Shown piece after piece: positions 25,795 to 35,179 of a DNA stretch of 64,000 nucleotides; position 1 is the stretch's first letter, and every line of letters starts with the position of its first letter. Made by a program: the position numbers and the translations under genes. The DNA comes from Paenibacillus thermotolerans. GTDB taxonomy: Bacteria > Bacillota > Bacilli > Paenibacillales > YIM-B00363. The notes below the pieces were generated by a model, which made no database searches, had not been told where the DNA came from, and saw only the letters and a program-made list of their open reading frames with translations. The DNA lies in assembly GCF_028745515.1 (NCBI RefSeq), contig NZ_JAQZSG010000016.1, forward strand, positions 25,210 through 89,209. Direction: 5' to 3'.

Positions 25795-26865
25795 ATGACT
25801 ACACCTAGTTTGAAGCAATTAAGAGAAAAGCTGAACGTCATCAACCACAACCTTTTGGAGCTGCTGTCCGAACGGGCCCGGATCGCCCAAGAAATCGGAA
25901 ACATAAAGGAAAAGCAAGGTACGCCTAAATTCGATCCCGTTCGCGAGAAGGAAATGCTGGCCGAACTGGCTGCCGCTAATAAGGGTCCTTTTGATGATAA
26001 TACGATCCAGCACCTGTTCAAACAAATTTTTCAAGCGTCTTTAAATCTCCAGGAATCGGAGCATAAGAAGCATTTGCTCGTAAGCCGCAAAAAGCAGAAG
26101 GAAGACACTATAGTCTGCATAGGAGATGTATCCGTAGGAGGAGCAAAGCCGATCATGATCGCAGGTCCATGTTCGGTCGAAAGCTATGAGCAGGTTCGGG
26201 TCGTAGCAAAGGCGTTAAAGGAGGCCGGTATTGACGTCATGCGGGGAGGTGCGTTTAAACCGAGGACATCACCGTATGATTTCCAGGGTCTTGGAATTGA
26301 GGGCCTAAAAATTCTGAAGGAGGTTGCATACGAATTCGGTCTGAAGACGATTAGTGAAATCGTCGACCCAAGACATATCGAGCTTGCTTCCGAATATATC
26401 GATGTGATCCAAATCGGGGCCCGCAACATGCAAAATTTCGAATTGCTCAAAGCGGCAGGCGAGACTCGCACGCCCATCCTTCTCAAACGGGGGCTGGCTG
26501 CCACAATTGATGAGTTTCTGCATGCCGCTGAATATATCGTTTCTCGCGGGAACACCCAGGTGATGCTGATCGAGCGAGGAATCCGCACCTATGAGAAGGC
26601 AACCCGCAATACCTTAGATATTTCTGCGGTGCCTATTCTCAAACAGGAAAGTCATCTGCCGGTCCTCGTCGATGTCACCCACTCTACAGGACGTAAAGAT
26701 ATCCTTGCTCCGTGTGCAAAAGCGGCTCTCGCGGCTGGAGCAGACGGTATCATGGTCGAAGTACATCCAGATCCTGCTACGGCTTTATCCGATGCTGCAC
26801 AACAGCTTACCATTGATGAATTTCACCGCTTTTATACGAATGTTAAAGAGTCCGGACTACTATAA
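25795..26865 (+). CDS. aroA: Bifunctional chorismate mutase/DAHP synthase
   Basis: 356 aa. Residues 1 to about 90 form an AroQ chorismate mutase ([34 protein letters not shown]), and the rest a KDO8P-like type I-beta DAHP synthase: [45 protein letters not shown], and the metal-site region [11 protein letters not shown] and VEVHPDP. It makes the first compound of the shikimate pathway; the mutase part acts as a feedback sensor in Bacillus-type enzymes. Named after B. subtilis aroA (elsewhere aroF/aroG). ATG follows AAGGAGCGATTTTC and the gene is under T-box control. Confidence 0.95.
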   Translation: MTTPSLKQLREKLNVINHNLLELLSERARIAQEIGNIKEKQGTPKFDPVREKEMLAELAAANKGPFDDNTIQHLFKQIFQASLNLQESEHKKHLLVSRKKQKEDTIVCIGDVSVGGAKPIMIAGPCSVESYEQVRVVAKALKEAGIDVMRGGAFKPRTSPYDFQGLGIEGLKILKEVAYEFGLKTISEIVDPRHIELASEYIDVIQIGARNMQNFELLKAAGETRTPILLKRGLAATIDEFLHAAEYIVSRGNTQVMLIERGIRTYEKATRNTLDISAVPILKQESHLPVLVDVTHSTGRKDILAPCAKAALAAGADGIMVEVHPDPATALSDAAQQLTIDEFHRFYTNVKESGLL

Positions 26866-26884
26866 ATATTCAAAACGATTTATT

Positions 26885-26914
26885 AAAACCTGCAGTCAGG
26901 CGACTGCAGGTTTT
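26885..26914 (+). terminator. Intrinsic terminator of aroA
   Basis: AAAACCTGCAGTC-AGGC-GACTGCAGGTTTT, a perfect 13-bp stem, 19 nt after the stop codon. Can also stop minus-strand transcripts of the membrane-protein remnant. Confidence 0.92.
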
Positions 26915-26937
26915 GAAGTGGAAACAAAAGATAAGAA

Positions 26938-27343
26938 TTAAATTTTGAGCTTCTTTTGTATTGCTGCAGCGATCAATCCAGCCAATAATCCCCAAATAGC
27001 ATTGGTAACAAGCATACTAACGATAGCAAAAGGATTCGTGATCGGACCCTGTAACCGACCTTCAAGAATAGGTGATACGATCGCACCAATTACAATCGCA
27101 AATACCCCATAGGCGATACCGATAAATGTCAAATGAATCAACGGCTGGTTAACCCGACCAAACACGATTACCGCAATCCATATGAGGGTAATTACGATGG
27201 TGACGCCTATACTCGCGGTAGGTTGTCCGATCGGAGCCAGCGGGTTTGCGGGCTCCGTTTTCTAAATAAGTATGGAATATCACTAAAACAAAAACGGCTG
27301 CCCCCTTTACCGCAACCGCTTCTCTTAATTGTCGCAAATGCAT
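26938..27343 (-). pseudogene. Membrane protein gene with probable one-base frameshift
   Basis: The 3' 110 codons read as a three-span membrane protein (EPANPLAPIGQPTASIG, then VTIVITLIWIAVIVFG and others, ending QKKLKI). This frame has no good start and is closed by TAG upstream. A second frame, from ATG 27343 (MHLRQLREAVAVKGAAVFVLVIFHTYLE), supplies a hydrophobic N-terminus and would join it if one A were removed from the GAAAAC run at about 27260. The joined product would be about 135 aa. No ribosome site is seen at ATG 27343. Either a true frameshift, or a sequencing error, or a shorter gene starting at GTG 27165. Confidence 0.5.
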
Positions 27344-27377
27344 TGCAGCAGGTACGATGATCCGATCGTACGAGATT

Positions 27378-27773
27378 TCATTGCAACATCTCAGACGGGG
27401 TAGCAACCATCCATACATGTCCGAATGGGTCTTCAATTTTTCCCACACGGTCCCCATGCGGCAAGTCCTGAGTTGGTCTAAGGGCTGTTGCTCCTTCATT
27501 CACAGCTCTTTGTATGGCATCGTCAACATTATCGACATATAAATAAATAATCACGGGTGTGCCCCCTAGTGATTTAGCTGCAAGATTATGCCCAGGAAAT
27601 TCGTCGGCAATCATAATGCGCGCATCGCCTATTTTTATTTCGGCATGTTCAATTTTCCCGTCCTCCGTAACCATTCTACTTACCTCTACGGCACGAAATA
27701 CATTTATGTAGAAATTTATTGCTTGATTAGCGTTATGTACTGCCAACATTGGGATTGCAGGAGTAGTATTCAT
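27378..27773 (-). CDS. VOC family protein (glyoxalase/PhnB-like)
   Basis: 131 aa single-repeat vicinal oxygen chelate protein. The opening IPMLAVHNANQAINFYINVF and the end KIEDPFGHVWMVAT match PhnB-like members, which act as dimers. Metal ligands are less clear than in true glyoxalase I. ATG 27773 is chosen; a TTG three codons upstream is the alternative, as GGAGGAGC lies between 4 and 13 nt before them. Confidence 0.85.
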   Translation of the reverse strand: MNTTPAIPMLAVHNANQAINFYINVFRAVEVSRMVTEDGKIEHAEIKIGDARIMIADEFPGHNLAAKSLGGTPVIIYLYVDNVDDAIQRAVNEGATALRPTQDLPHGDRVGKIEDPFGHVWMVATPSEMLQ

Positions 27774-27797
27774 ATTTAACAAAGCTCCTCCAGAATA

Positions 27798-28619
27798 CTA
27801 AATTTGATAAGAATAGTAGTCTTGTGAATGTACAGTTTTGAAACCAACAGATTCATATAACCCTAAAGCCCGGTCATTTTTCGTTTCGACTTCTAAATGT
27901 ACAGAATGACCGGCAAAGCTTTGTACTTTTATAACCCGGATCAGCACTTTTCTGCCAATTCCTTTACCTCTATGCTCGGGTAAAATTGAAAAACCGTATA
28001 TCCACGCTTGCCGGTCTACCCGATCCACACGAATTTTCCCTACCGTTACTTCGTTAACATCAATCATTAATATTTCAGTATCTTCATCCCTGTCGATCCT
28101 GCACTCTAATGCTTCGGCATCTTCTTTCCTCAGACCAAACGCTGTAACATTTAATCGCACACGCATGTCAAAATCATCCGCGCTTGCTTGTCGCAGTACA
28201 AAGCCGTCTACTTCTTCAAGAGACCTTTCCTGCCACTCCATTTGATGTTCTGAAAAAGCATATTCAGCACCTTGTTTATCTAAAAAGGCTTTTGCTGCAT
28301 GTGATCCGGCAGGTGCGTTCAACAAGATTTTCTTATATCCGTTTTGATTGGCTGTTGCCATTCCTTGTTGGAATAATCGTTGGAAATGGCCTTTCCGTCG
28401 TTCGCTTGGTTTCACCATACCGCAAACTTCAACAGTAGAGCCAAAAGCATACAAACCTAAAAACGCTACAAGTACGTCATCTTCATAATGAAGAAAATCC
28501 AGCTGATTCGTTTCGCGTTTTCTTAGCATGTCCCAATTAAGCTTGAGCTGTAAATGATCGTAAGCTTCACACTCTTTTTGCAGTCGTTCAATATCTTCTA
28601 ATTGTTGCGCAGTTAACAT
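27798..28619 (-). CDS. GNAT family N-acetyltransferase, two-domain
   Basis: 273 aa. The C-terminal half has the acetyl-CoA signature LPEHRGKGIGRKVLIRVI and the ending YESVGFKTVHSQDYY. The N-terminal half resembles a second, degenerate GNAT fold (SERRKGHFQRLFQQGMATA). ATG 28619 has AAGGAGACGACG in front. Substrate unknown. Confidence 0.87.
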   Translation of the reverse strand: MLTAQQLEDIERLQKECEAYDHLQLKLNWDMLRKRETNQLDFLHYEDDVLVAFLGLYAFGSTVEVCGMVKPSERRKGHFQRLFQQGMATANQNGYKKILLNAPAGSHAAKAFLDKQGAEYAFSEHQMEWQERSLEEVDGFVLRQASADDFDMRVRLNVTAFGLRKEDAEALECRIDRDEDTEILMIDVNEVTVGKIRVDRVDRQAWIYGFSILPEHRGKGIGRKVLIRVIKVQSFAGHSVHLEVETKNDRALGLYESVGFKTVHSQDYYSYQI

Positions 28620-28659
28620 CGTCGTCTCCTTCAATTCTATGATACGGCGGCAGTTGTGG

Positions 28660-28866
28660 TTATTTGATCGGTCTTAGATCCCCAGTTTCATAAACAAATT
28701 GTTTCGTTGTATTTCCTTCCTCAAACAACGCATTAAACCGCTTTTCTTCATCGAGATGAACAGAGATGGCCTCCAACGCTTCGTTTACATTCGCAATTGA
28801 AAACTTATCCCCGTCCCACTTGTGCTTCCGTTTTCTACGGAGAAATAATTTTGTACAGGTGAGTTT
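28660..28866 (-). pseudogene. 3' fragment of an unidentified gene
   Basis: A 68-codon open tail without start codon. From HKWDGDKFSIANVNEALEAI to the end (KQFVYETGDLRPIK, stop) the composition is strongly protein-like, while the first codons (LFLRRKRK) look random. Upstream the frame is lost. It is the C-terminus of something about 55 residues or longer; I do not recognise the family. It suggests a gene truncated between the DHFR-like and GNAT genes. Confidence 0.4.
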
Positions 28867-28898
28867 GCCCCAAATACGCCTTTAATCCGTATAATTGT

Positions 28899-29030
28899 TT
28901 AATTGAACAGGCTTAATTGCTTAATGGAGAGCAATTCGTCATCCGGCTGCGTCGGTAAACCTCCGACGGCTCCCAGTTCATACACTGCATATAATAATCC
29001 GGTGATGGAATGTGCACAATTACTACCCAT
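28899..29030 (-). other. 43-codon open frame overlapping the end of the DHFR-like gene
   Basis: Reads MGSNCAHSITGLLYAVYELG and ends IKQLSLFN. Its ATG overlaps the last codons of the dihydrofolate-reductase-like gene. There is no ribosome site. It could be a piece of a lost gene or chance; kept only to describe the 400-bp region that holds no intact gene. Confidence 0.25.
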
Positions 29031-29574
29031 CCAAATGATATGTTAGCTGCACAACGCCGGAGGTAAACATTCTTGTATTAACCATTTTCAAATTCAACCT
29101 CTGTTTTATATCGATAAACAACGGTTTGCCTTCTCCTAAAATAACCGGGTGAACAGATAGTCTAAATTCATCAACAAGCCCTAAATTGATAAAAGTTGTA
29201 ATAAGACTTGCTCCGCCATATAGCCAGATGTCTTTACCAGGCTTATTTTTTAATGAATTTACTTCTTCAAGAATATCGTCATTTATGAATATTGCTTTAT
29301 TGTCGGTCCCCTTTTGCGTTCTGGAAAATACATATTTCTCTTTACTATGAACTATTTCCCATATTTCTTTATCAGTATCGGAATGTTCGATTTCTGGAGT
29401 AAATTGTCCCCATAAATCATAGCTCTTTCTTCCATATAATATAGTATCGATTTGATTTAAGAAATGAATAAACCCCATCTCGGAGTCCATAATGCACCAA
29501 TCGACTTCTCCATTTTTCCCTTCAATAAAACCATCTAAAGTAACTGCTAAATCTAAAAGGATTCTTCGTTTCAT
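29023..29574 (-). CDS. Dihydrofolate reductase family protein (RibD C-terminal type)
   Basis: 183 aa. The start ILLDLAVTLDGFIEGKNGEVDW, the ILYGRKSYDLWG segment and the nucleotide-binding IWLYGGASLITTFI match the YyaP/YwjB group of DHFR-like reductases. Acts on an unknown pteridine- or flavin-like compound. ATG 29574 follows AAAGGAGTAGCGAATT. Stands alone on the minus strand. Confidence 0.88.
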   Translation of the reverse strand: MKRRILLDLAVTLDGFIEGKNGEVDWCIMDSEMGFIHFLNQIDTILYGRKSYDLWGQFTPEIEHSDTDKEIWEIVHSKEKYVFSRTQKGTDNKAIFINDDILEEVNSLKNKPGKDIWLYGGASLITTFINLGLVDEFRLSVHPVILGEGKPLFIDIKQRLNLKMVNTRMFTSGVVQLTYHLDG

Positions 29575-29672
29575 AATTCGCTACTCCTTTCGTCGATTCA
29601 CCTCCCATTATAGACCATAAATATGTCGCCTTATGTCATATTAAACGAAACGTATCTTTTTAACTAAGCTAA

Positions 29673-29693
29673 GACCACCCTCACCGGGTGGCC
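29673..29693 (-). terminator. Hairpin after the two-domain VOC gene
   Basis: CCACCC (29675-29680) pairs with GGGTGG (29686-29691) around a 5-nt loop, 25 nt past the stop of the VOC gene. The following T tract is weak, so termination is uncertain. Confidence 0.45.
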
Positions 29694-29715
29694 ATAGCTC
29701 TACTCTTTTTTCCGA

Positions 29716-30483
29716 TTAACGCGTTTGCCTCACCATGATTCCATTGCCATACGGGTCGTGGAACGTGAAGCATGTCATGCCCAACCGTTCCTTGATATCG
29801 GTCACGTCCGATGCGCCTTTTGCGGTTACGTGGGCTCTCGCAGCTTCGACGTCCGGCGAATCGATCACCAGAGCAGGAGCGACGCGCAGCTCGAGCTGCA
29901 GCTTCTCGTAATACACCTTGCCGGTCTGTGACAACCGGTTGTCGTCAAACAGCAGATCCGCACCTTTGTCCATCGCAATGCTGTTCAACCCGTGGACCGC
30001 CGGATCCGGGCGGACGTCTTTCCTCAAAAAGCCGGCATACCAGTTCTCCTTCTCGGCCGCATTGTCTCCATGCGCAACCACACGGCTGATCTTCGTAAGC
30101 AGCGGGTGCGCATCGCCTGCAGGCTCCTGCGGCTGCTCATGCGATACAGCCCAGCAGACCATGTTCCCGCCTACGGTGAAATGTGCGACATCGGAAAAAC
30201 GGTACAACTCACCGACATGCGAATAGCCCATGCCGGTGCAGAAGTCGTACGACGCGTCGATATCCCGGACCGACTCGAACATGATCATCGGCGGGAAGCC
30301 CCACATATTGCTGTCGAGAATGATTCCGGTGCCTTCGAACGATACGCCCCAGTAGATGCCCCCTCCTGTCTTGTCCGGTCGAATCGGCTGTTCGAACAGG
30401 TCCGCGTACCATTCGACGGACGCCTTCAGATCGGATACGGGCAAAAATACGGTTTTGATGACGGGCTTAATCGGGTGTGTCAA
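29716..30483 (-). CDS. VOC family protein with two glyoxalase-like repeats
   Basis: 255 aa. First repeat: TVFLPVSDLKASVEWYADLF to about residue 115; second repeat: KISRVVAHGDNAAEKENWYAGFL to the end, closing with TFHDPYGNGIMV. The fused repeats can form one pseudo-dimer with an internal active site. Starts with TTG 30483 behind AGAGGAAG. Substrate unknown; no linked thiol or antibiotic gene. Confidence 0.82.
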   Translation of the reverse strand: MTHPIKPVIKTVFLPVSDLKASVEWYADLFEQPIRPDKTGGGIYWGVSFEGTGIILDSNMWGFPPMIMFESVRDIDASYDFCTGMGYSHVGELYRFSDVAHFTVGGNMVCWAVSHEQPQEPAGDAHPLLTKISRVVAHGDNAAEKENWYAGFLRKDVRPDPAVHGLNSIAMDKGADLLFDDNRLSQTGKVYYEKLQLELRVAPALVIDSPDVEAARAHVTAKGASDVTDIKERLGMTCFTFHDPYGNGIMVRQTR

Positions 30484-30566
30484 AGCTTACACTTCCTCTC
30501 CAAAAAGTCGACTTCACCACAAAGACACATCGAACCGCAAATCTCTATCAATCCGCCAAAAAAATA

Positions 30567-32105
30567 TTACAGCCGTTCCAGCGCAGCCTCCAAACAGGCC
30601 GCCGCCTCCGCCTCCGCCTCCATCAAAGCCTTGAGCTCTGCCGCCATATGTTCCCGGTTAGACGTTACGCCGCCTATTCCGAACGGGAAGGACGGATACA
30701 ACTGCAGCGTGGTCCGATATATATGCTCGTATAATTGGCTTGCGACCGCCAACAGGGGCCGCGCTTCGCTGCGAATGCTCCGGTCCTGGGAGAGACGTTC
30801 CAGATAACGGAAGGCATGCTCACGGGCTTCCGACAGGAGAGCCACCTGGTAGGCGTGGCCTAGAGGATCCAGTCGGTTTTCCAAAACTGCGCTCTGCCAT
30901 TCCCGGTAAGCGGCCTGACCGAACGCAAAACCGGGTACGCGAGGCTCGTCCCCTCGGATCTGCTTCACGATGCCGGCAAGGACGGTTCGGACGGAAGCGG
31001 GCGCACCCGTCCGCCTGTCCAGAACGGCCGCAAACAGCCCCGGACTTTCAGGGCTTCTGCCCAGGCTCTCGTATGTATAGCGATTCACCCCGGGCCGGTG
31101 GCTGCGTCCGAACAGTACACGCTCCGAATCGTCGTACCCGTAGATCAAGTCGAACTCGTTGATCGTCAAATTCCATACGATGGCCGGCCTGCCCGCCTCC
31201 ACTGCGTCATGGATCAGCCTCAGCACGCCTACTTGCTGCTCCGGCACAATCTGCTGTCGGCCGGGACGCCCGAAGCATCGGGCGCTCCACCCGATTCGTT
31301 CCGCGGCACCGTAGAAGGCGAAGCTCCAGTCGAACGTCGACAGCCCTCGCCAGTCGCATCCTGAGGAAATGCCGAGCCGAAACGCATCGCCCGTCATCCC
31401 CATTATCGCCGTAAGCGGCCGCTCCGTATCGCCGCCGTACCGCAGCACTTCGAGCAGCGCCACGGACAAGAGCGCATACGGCCGTGAAAACCGGGGCTCC
31501 TCAAGGACGATCCGACTCGGTTTGCCTTCGCGGCGGCGGCAGGAGAGATAACGGTCCGCTTCTATGCGATAACGCTCCTCGTTCAGCTTCGAACGGGAAC
31601 GTGAAATCAGGTTATAGACGTTGCTTCGCGTAATCCCGAGCGACACCGCAGCTTCATCCGGCTGCAGCCCCTCCTCCATAGCGTCCATGACGCGTTTCGC
31701 GTTGCCGCGCAAAGCGGCGGACGAGCGGTTGGCCGTTTCACGGCGCGTTTCGCTGACGAGCAGCTCCTTCAGCGGTTCTTCCTGAGGGCTGCCCAGGTAC
31801 GGATGTGCCGATTCGGGCAGATCTCCGTACGGCTTCGTCCGGTTCTCTGCTCCGCGCAGCATATTGATCGCCGTCCGTCGAACGAGCTTCTTCAACCAGG
31901 GTCGAAAGCTCCCCGGATCCCGAAGTCCGGGAAGCTTGGCTGCCAGCCGAAGGAACGATTCCTGGACCGCATCCTCGGCAAGATGAGCGTCCCGTACAAT
32001 ATCGCGTGCCCACAACACAGCCTCCTGCCTGTACGCCGCGATCAGCTGCGTCAGCGCGTCCTTGTCGCCCGCGGCTGCGCGCGTAATCATATCCGTTTGG
32101 TTCAT
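30567..32105 (-). CDS. ECF sigma factor with large C-terminal extension
   Basis: 512 aa. Residues about 7-85 are sigma region 2 (DALTQLIAAYRQEAVLWARD, EDAVQESFLRLAAKL, FRPWLKKLVRRTAINMLR). Region 4 lies around 125-170 (LQPDEAAVSLGITRSNVYNLISRSRSKL). The remaining 330 residues are a separate domain that recalls the BtrH_N/C39-peptidase-like fold (ALLSVALLEVLRYGGDTERPL, GYDDSERVLFG), but the usual catalytic Cys is not obvious. No anti-sigma gene is adjacent. ATG 32105 is preceded by GGAGGCGAGG. The extension may sense a signal or hold the factor inactive, which is inference. Confidence 0.8.
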   Translation of the reverse strand: MNQTDMITRAAAGDKDALTQLIAAYRQEAVLWARDIVRDAHLAEDAVQESFLRLAAKLPGLRDPGSFRPWLKKLVRRTAINMLRGAENRTKPYGDLPESAHPYLGSPQEEPLKELLVSETRRETANRSSAALRGNAKRVMDAMEEGLQPDEAAVSLGITRSNVYNLISRSRSKLNEERYRIEADRYLSCRRREGKPSRIVLEEPRFSRPYALLSVALLEVLRYGGDTERPLTAIMGMTGDAFRLGISSGCDWRGLSTFDWSFAFYGAAERIGWSARCFGRPGRQQIVPEQQVGVLRLIHDAVEAGRPAIVWNLTINEFDLIYGYDDSERVLFGRSHRPGVNRYTYESLGRSPESPGLFAAVLDRRTGAPASVRTVLAGIVKQIRGDEPRVPGFAFGQAAYREWQSAVLENRLDPLGHAYQVALLSEAREHAFRYLERLSQDRSIRSEARPLLAVASQLYEHIYRTTLQLYPSFPFGIGGVTSNREHMAAELKALMEAEAEAAACLEAALERL

Positions 32106-32310
32106 ATTGTCCGACCTCGCCTCCGGTCCGCCGACATTTTCCATCCACTGTTCACTAAGCTAATGCCGATAAAATTCGTCACCACTACATTACCATCAAA
32201 TTTGGAAATTTGTATATGCATGATCGTTGCGGATTGCTGAAAGATGCCTAACACTTGTCCTCTATCACAAACATATTATGTTATTGCTTATTGCCAAAGG
32301 AGGCGATTTT

Positions 32311-33078
32311 ATGCCGGGAAAGTATCTGATATACAAATGGCTTTATAACAGTGCGTTTATTAGGCCCTATTTGCCGGATACGGCCCTATGTGACGAGCGC
32401 ACGCTGACCTCCTACCTTGATCAATATAATACCGTTTATATAAAACCCGAGGATGGGTGTCAGGGCATTGGAATCATAAAAGCGTGGAAGGAAGATGGCG
32501 GATATTCGTACATCGTGGAACGCGGCGATCCTATATATTGCGCCTCCATAGCGGAAATGTACCAAAAACTGTTTTCCGGTAACGGGAATCCGTACATTGT
32601 TCAGAGGGCAATACAACTTGCGCAAATCAATGGGCGACCGATCGACATTCGGGTCATGATGATGAGAGATGCGAACAAAAAATGGAATTATGCAGGCATG
32701 TTAGCTAAGTTGGCAATGGAAAAAAGTATCGTTACGAATGTATCTAGAGGCGGAAGTATTCTTTCGGTTGATAAAGCACTAAATAAATCTCTCGGCATTA
32801 GCGGCGATAAATTAGAAAGCATGAAAGAAGAAATGATTCGTCTCTGTTACGTTTGCAATAAAGTTTACAGCCGCTATGTTTATCAATCGGAAATCGGCTA
32901 TGACCTGGGGGTTGACCAATCGGGGAAAATTTGGTTCATTGAAGCGAATCGCGGTCCGTCGCGCGTCGGATTTGCAAAGCTCAAAGATAAGACGATGTAC
33001 AGGAAAATAAGGCAGTTGCAATATGAATACAGAAATAGAAATAGTATAAAAAGGCCCCCCGATCATTCAGGCGGCTGA
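32311..33078 (+). CDS. YheC/YheD family ATP-grasp protein
   Basis: 255 aa, related to the endospore coat-associated proteins YheC/YheD. ATP-grasp elements: NTVYIKPEDGCQGIGI (nucleotide-binding lysine), DIRVMMMRD and WFIEANRGPSRVGF (metal-binding Glu/Asn). ATG 32311 has AAAGGAGGCGATTTT in front; ATG 32227 upstream is rejected. Shorter than YheC/D of Bacillus (about 360-450 aa), lacking their N-terminal domain, as in many Paenibacillus copies. Supports a spore-forming host. Confidence 0.87.
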   Translation: MPGKYLIYKWLYNSAFIRPYLPDTALCDERTLTSYLDQYNTVYIKPEDGCQGIGIIKAWKEDGGYSYIVERGDPIYCASIAEMYQKLFSGNGNPYIVQRAIQLAQINGRPIDIRVMMMRDANKKWNYAGMLAKLAMEKSIVTNVSRGGSILSVDKALNKSLGISGDKLESMKEEMIRLCYVCNKVYSRYVYQSEIGYDLGVDQSGKIWFIEANRGPSRVGFAKLKDKTMYRKIRQLQYEYRNRNSIKRPPDHSGG

Positions 33079-33097
33079 CAGAAATCGCCGGCCGCCT
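33069..33097. terminator. Hairpin between converging yheC/D-like gene and aguA
   Basis: AGGCGGC (33069-33075) pairs with GCCGCCT (33091-33097), 15-nt loop, overlapping the stop codon of the ATP-grasp gene. No long T tract on either strand; weak. Confidence 0.4.
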
Positions 33098-33103
33098 AAT
33101 TGT

Positions 33104-35179
33104 TTAATATATCGTTCTTCCTCTTTCATCAGGCACGCCGGATTTTCGATAGAAATAAGTGTTAATCACATCGCGCCAATGCTTCGCATGGGCGGCTTGC
33201 TCTTCCAGCCGTGCCGACACGTGCGAAAATCTTTCTTCGTCGATCTTCCCTTCCAAAGCCCGCCACATGTCAACCAGCCGCTGCGCTTGTTCCGCTCCTT
33301 CGAAGTGCGTGTCGTAAATATGCTGAATGACGGTTTTCCCGGACTTCAACCGATGCGAATACGGAACATGATGGAAAAACAGCAGCAGCTCGTCGGGACA
33401 TTCGGTCAACGATTCATACGTTTCCGAGTTCGGGCTATTGTACTGCAGCGTATAGCCCGTCCCCGTCGCAGCGGTACGGTCTACCCCGATTCCGTCGCGG
33501 TCGGCGAAATGGTACGTCCCCCAGCGCGAGTATTCGTACCCGTCGACGTCCGGACCGTAATGGGTATTCGGAGTAACCATCCAACCGACGCCGAGCGGCG
33601 CCGTATAATTTTCGTATATACGCCACGAATTCATCAGCATATCGCTAATAACATCCGTTACCTGGTCGTCATCGCCGCCGAAGGTCATTCGAATCCATTC
33701 CTTCGCGATGTCCTCAGCCGATAAATCGGGGTTCCAAGCCAACCGCCCATACCCGTAAAGGTTCGCTTGAGCCAGCGTATGACGTGTCCAGTTATCGTCG
33801 CTCCCGACGTTGGAAACCGCCGCAAAACCGCCGTGCTTGGCGCGAAACAGCGTTCCGTCGACAATCCTTTTGACGGTGGAGCCTTGACCGGACGCATAAG
33901 TGTCGAAATCAAGCGCCTCCTTCCACTGAGGCACCAGATAGCAAAGATGCCGCTGCTGGCCCGTGTATTCTTGAGTGATCTGGAATTCGATGAGCTGATT
34001 CGTCTGCGGCATCGCCCCGAATAACGGAGAAACCGGCTCGCGCACCTGAAAATCCATCGGCCCGTTCTTGATTTGCAGGATGATGTTATCGCGAAACCTT
34101 CCGTCCAGCGGCGTGAAATGGTCATAAGCGGCTTTCGCCCGATCCGTCGTCCGGTCTCTCCAATCCTGCATGCAATTGTATACGAAGCAGCGCCAAATCA
34201 GCAGTCCGCCGAACGGCTCAAGCGCATCGGCAAGCATATTGGCCCCGTCCGCATGATCGCGGCCGTAGGTGAACGGCCCGGGACGATGCTCCGAATCAGC
34301 CTTGACCAGGAAGCCGCCGAAATCCGGAATATGCTCATAAATACCGGCGACCGCGTCCCGCCACCATCGTTTCACGGTTTCGTCCAGCGGATCGGCCGTC
34401 GATAACCCTCCGGCTTGGATCGGTGCCGCAAAGTTGATGCTCAGAAACAGCCGAATCCCATAGGAACGGAACACGTCGGCCGCAGCCGCCACCGACGGCA
34501 GCAGCTCCCGGGTAATAAACTTGGTCTCCTCCGCGTGCACATTCACATTATTGATCGAAATCGCATTGATCCCTACCGATGCCAGCAATCTTGCATAGTC
34601 CCGCACTCTGTCCAAACGCTTCGTAATGCCGCCGTTTTCGTAAAAGAACGATTTGCCTGCATACCCGCGCTCAATGCTGCCGTCCGCATTGTCCCATTGA
34701 TTGATCATCCGAAGCGGATTCGCGGGGTTCTCCAATACGTCGAGCCGATCCGGCACCCGGCCGGTTTGAATCCATCTGATGAGATGAAATACGCCGTAAA
34801 GAACGCCCGCGCCGCTCCCTCCGATGACAAGCAAGGCACGCCGTCCGACGACGCCTTCAGGAACGGCTTTCAATCGATATCCTTCCGGACTTATGGACGA
34901 AAGCTCATCGGCGTTCACGCCATATTCCGCCCAAAGATCGGTATCGGCCGTTCCGACAACCGTGAAGCATCCGTACGGCGGCGCTTCCGTTACCGTTGCC
35001 GGCTGCAGTCCCGCCGTTCTATAGACCGCATCGGTCAACTCTTTGACAGCCGTCGCAAGGGCGGGCTCGGAGGCTGCCGACCGAACGACGATGCTGCCGA
35101 GCCACTGTTCAACCCGATCGCGGACTTCCTCGACCGCTTTCCGGTATTGCAGCCATGCCGCGTACGATGTGCTCGTCAT
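33104..35179 (-). CDS. aguA: Alpha-glucuronidase, GH67
   Basis: 691 aa, full length for the family. Removes 4-O-methylglucuronic acid from short xylo-oligomers in the cytosol (no signal peptide). Family segments: [60 protein letters not shown] and [20 protein letters not shown] 35179 overlaps the xylanase stop (ATGA) and follows GGAGGAGACC. Last gene of the xylan operon. Confidence 0.95.
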   Translation of the reverse strand: MTSTSYAAWLQYRKAVEEVRDRVEQWLGSIVVRSAASEPALATAVKELTDAVYRTAGLQPATVTEAPPYGCFTVVGTADTDLWAEYGVNADELSSISPEGYRLKAVPEGVVGRRALLVIGGSGAGVLYGVFHLIRWIQTGRVPDRLDVLENPANPLRMINQWDNADGSIERGYAGKSFFYENGGITKRLDRVRDYARLLASVGINAISINNVNVHAEETKFITRELLPSVAAAADVFRSYGIRLFLSINFAAPIQAGGLSTADPLDETVKRWWRDAVAGIYEHIPDFGGFLVKADSEHRPGPFTYGRDHADGANMLADALEPFGGLLIWRCFVYNCMQDWRDRTTDRAKAAYDHFTPLDGRFRDNIILQIKNGPMDFQVREPVSPLFGAMPQTNQLIEFQITQEYTGQQRHLCYLVPQWKEALDFDTYASGQGSTVKRIVDGTLFRAKHGGFAAVSNVGSDDNWTRHTLAQANLYGYGRLAWNPDLSAEDIAKEWIRMTFGGDDDQVTDVISDMLMNSWRIYENYTAPLGVGWMVTPNTHYGPDVDGYEYSRWGTYHFADRDGIGVDRTAATGTGYTLQYNSPNSETYESLTECPDELLLFFHHVPYSHRLKSGKTVIQHIYDTHFEGAEQAQRLVDMWRALEGKIDEERFSHVSARLEEQAAHAKHWRDVINTYFYRKSGVPDERGRTIY

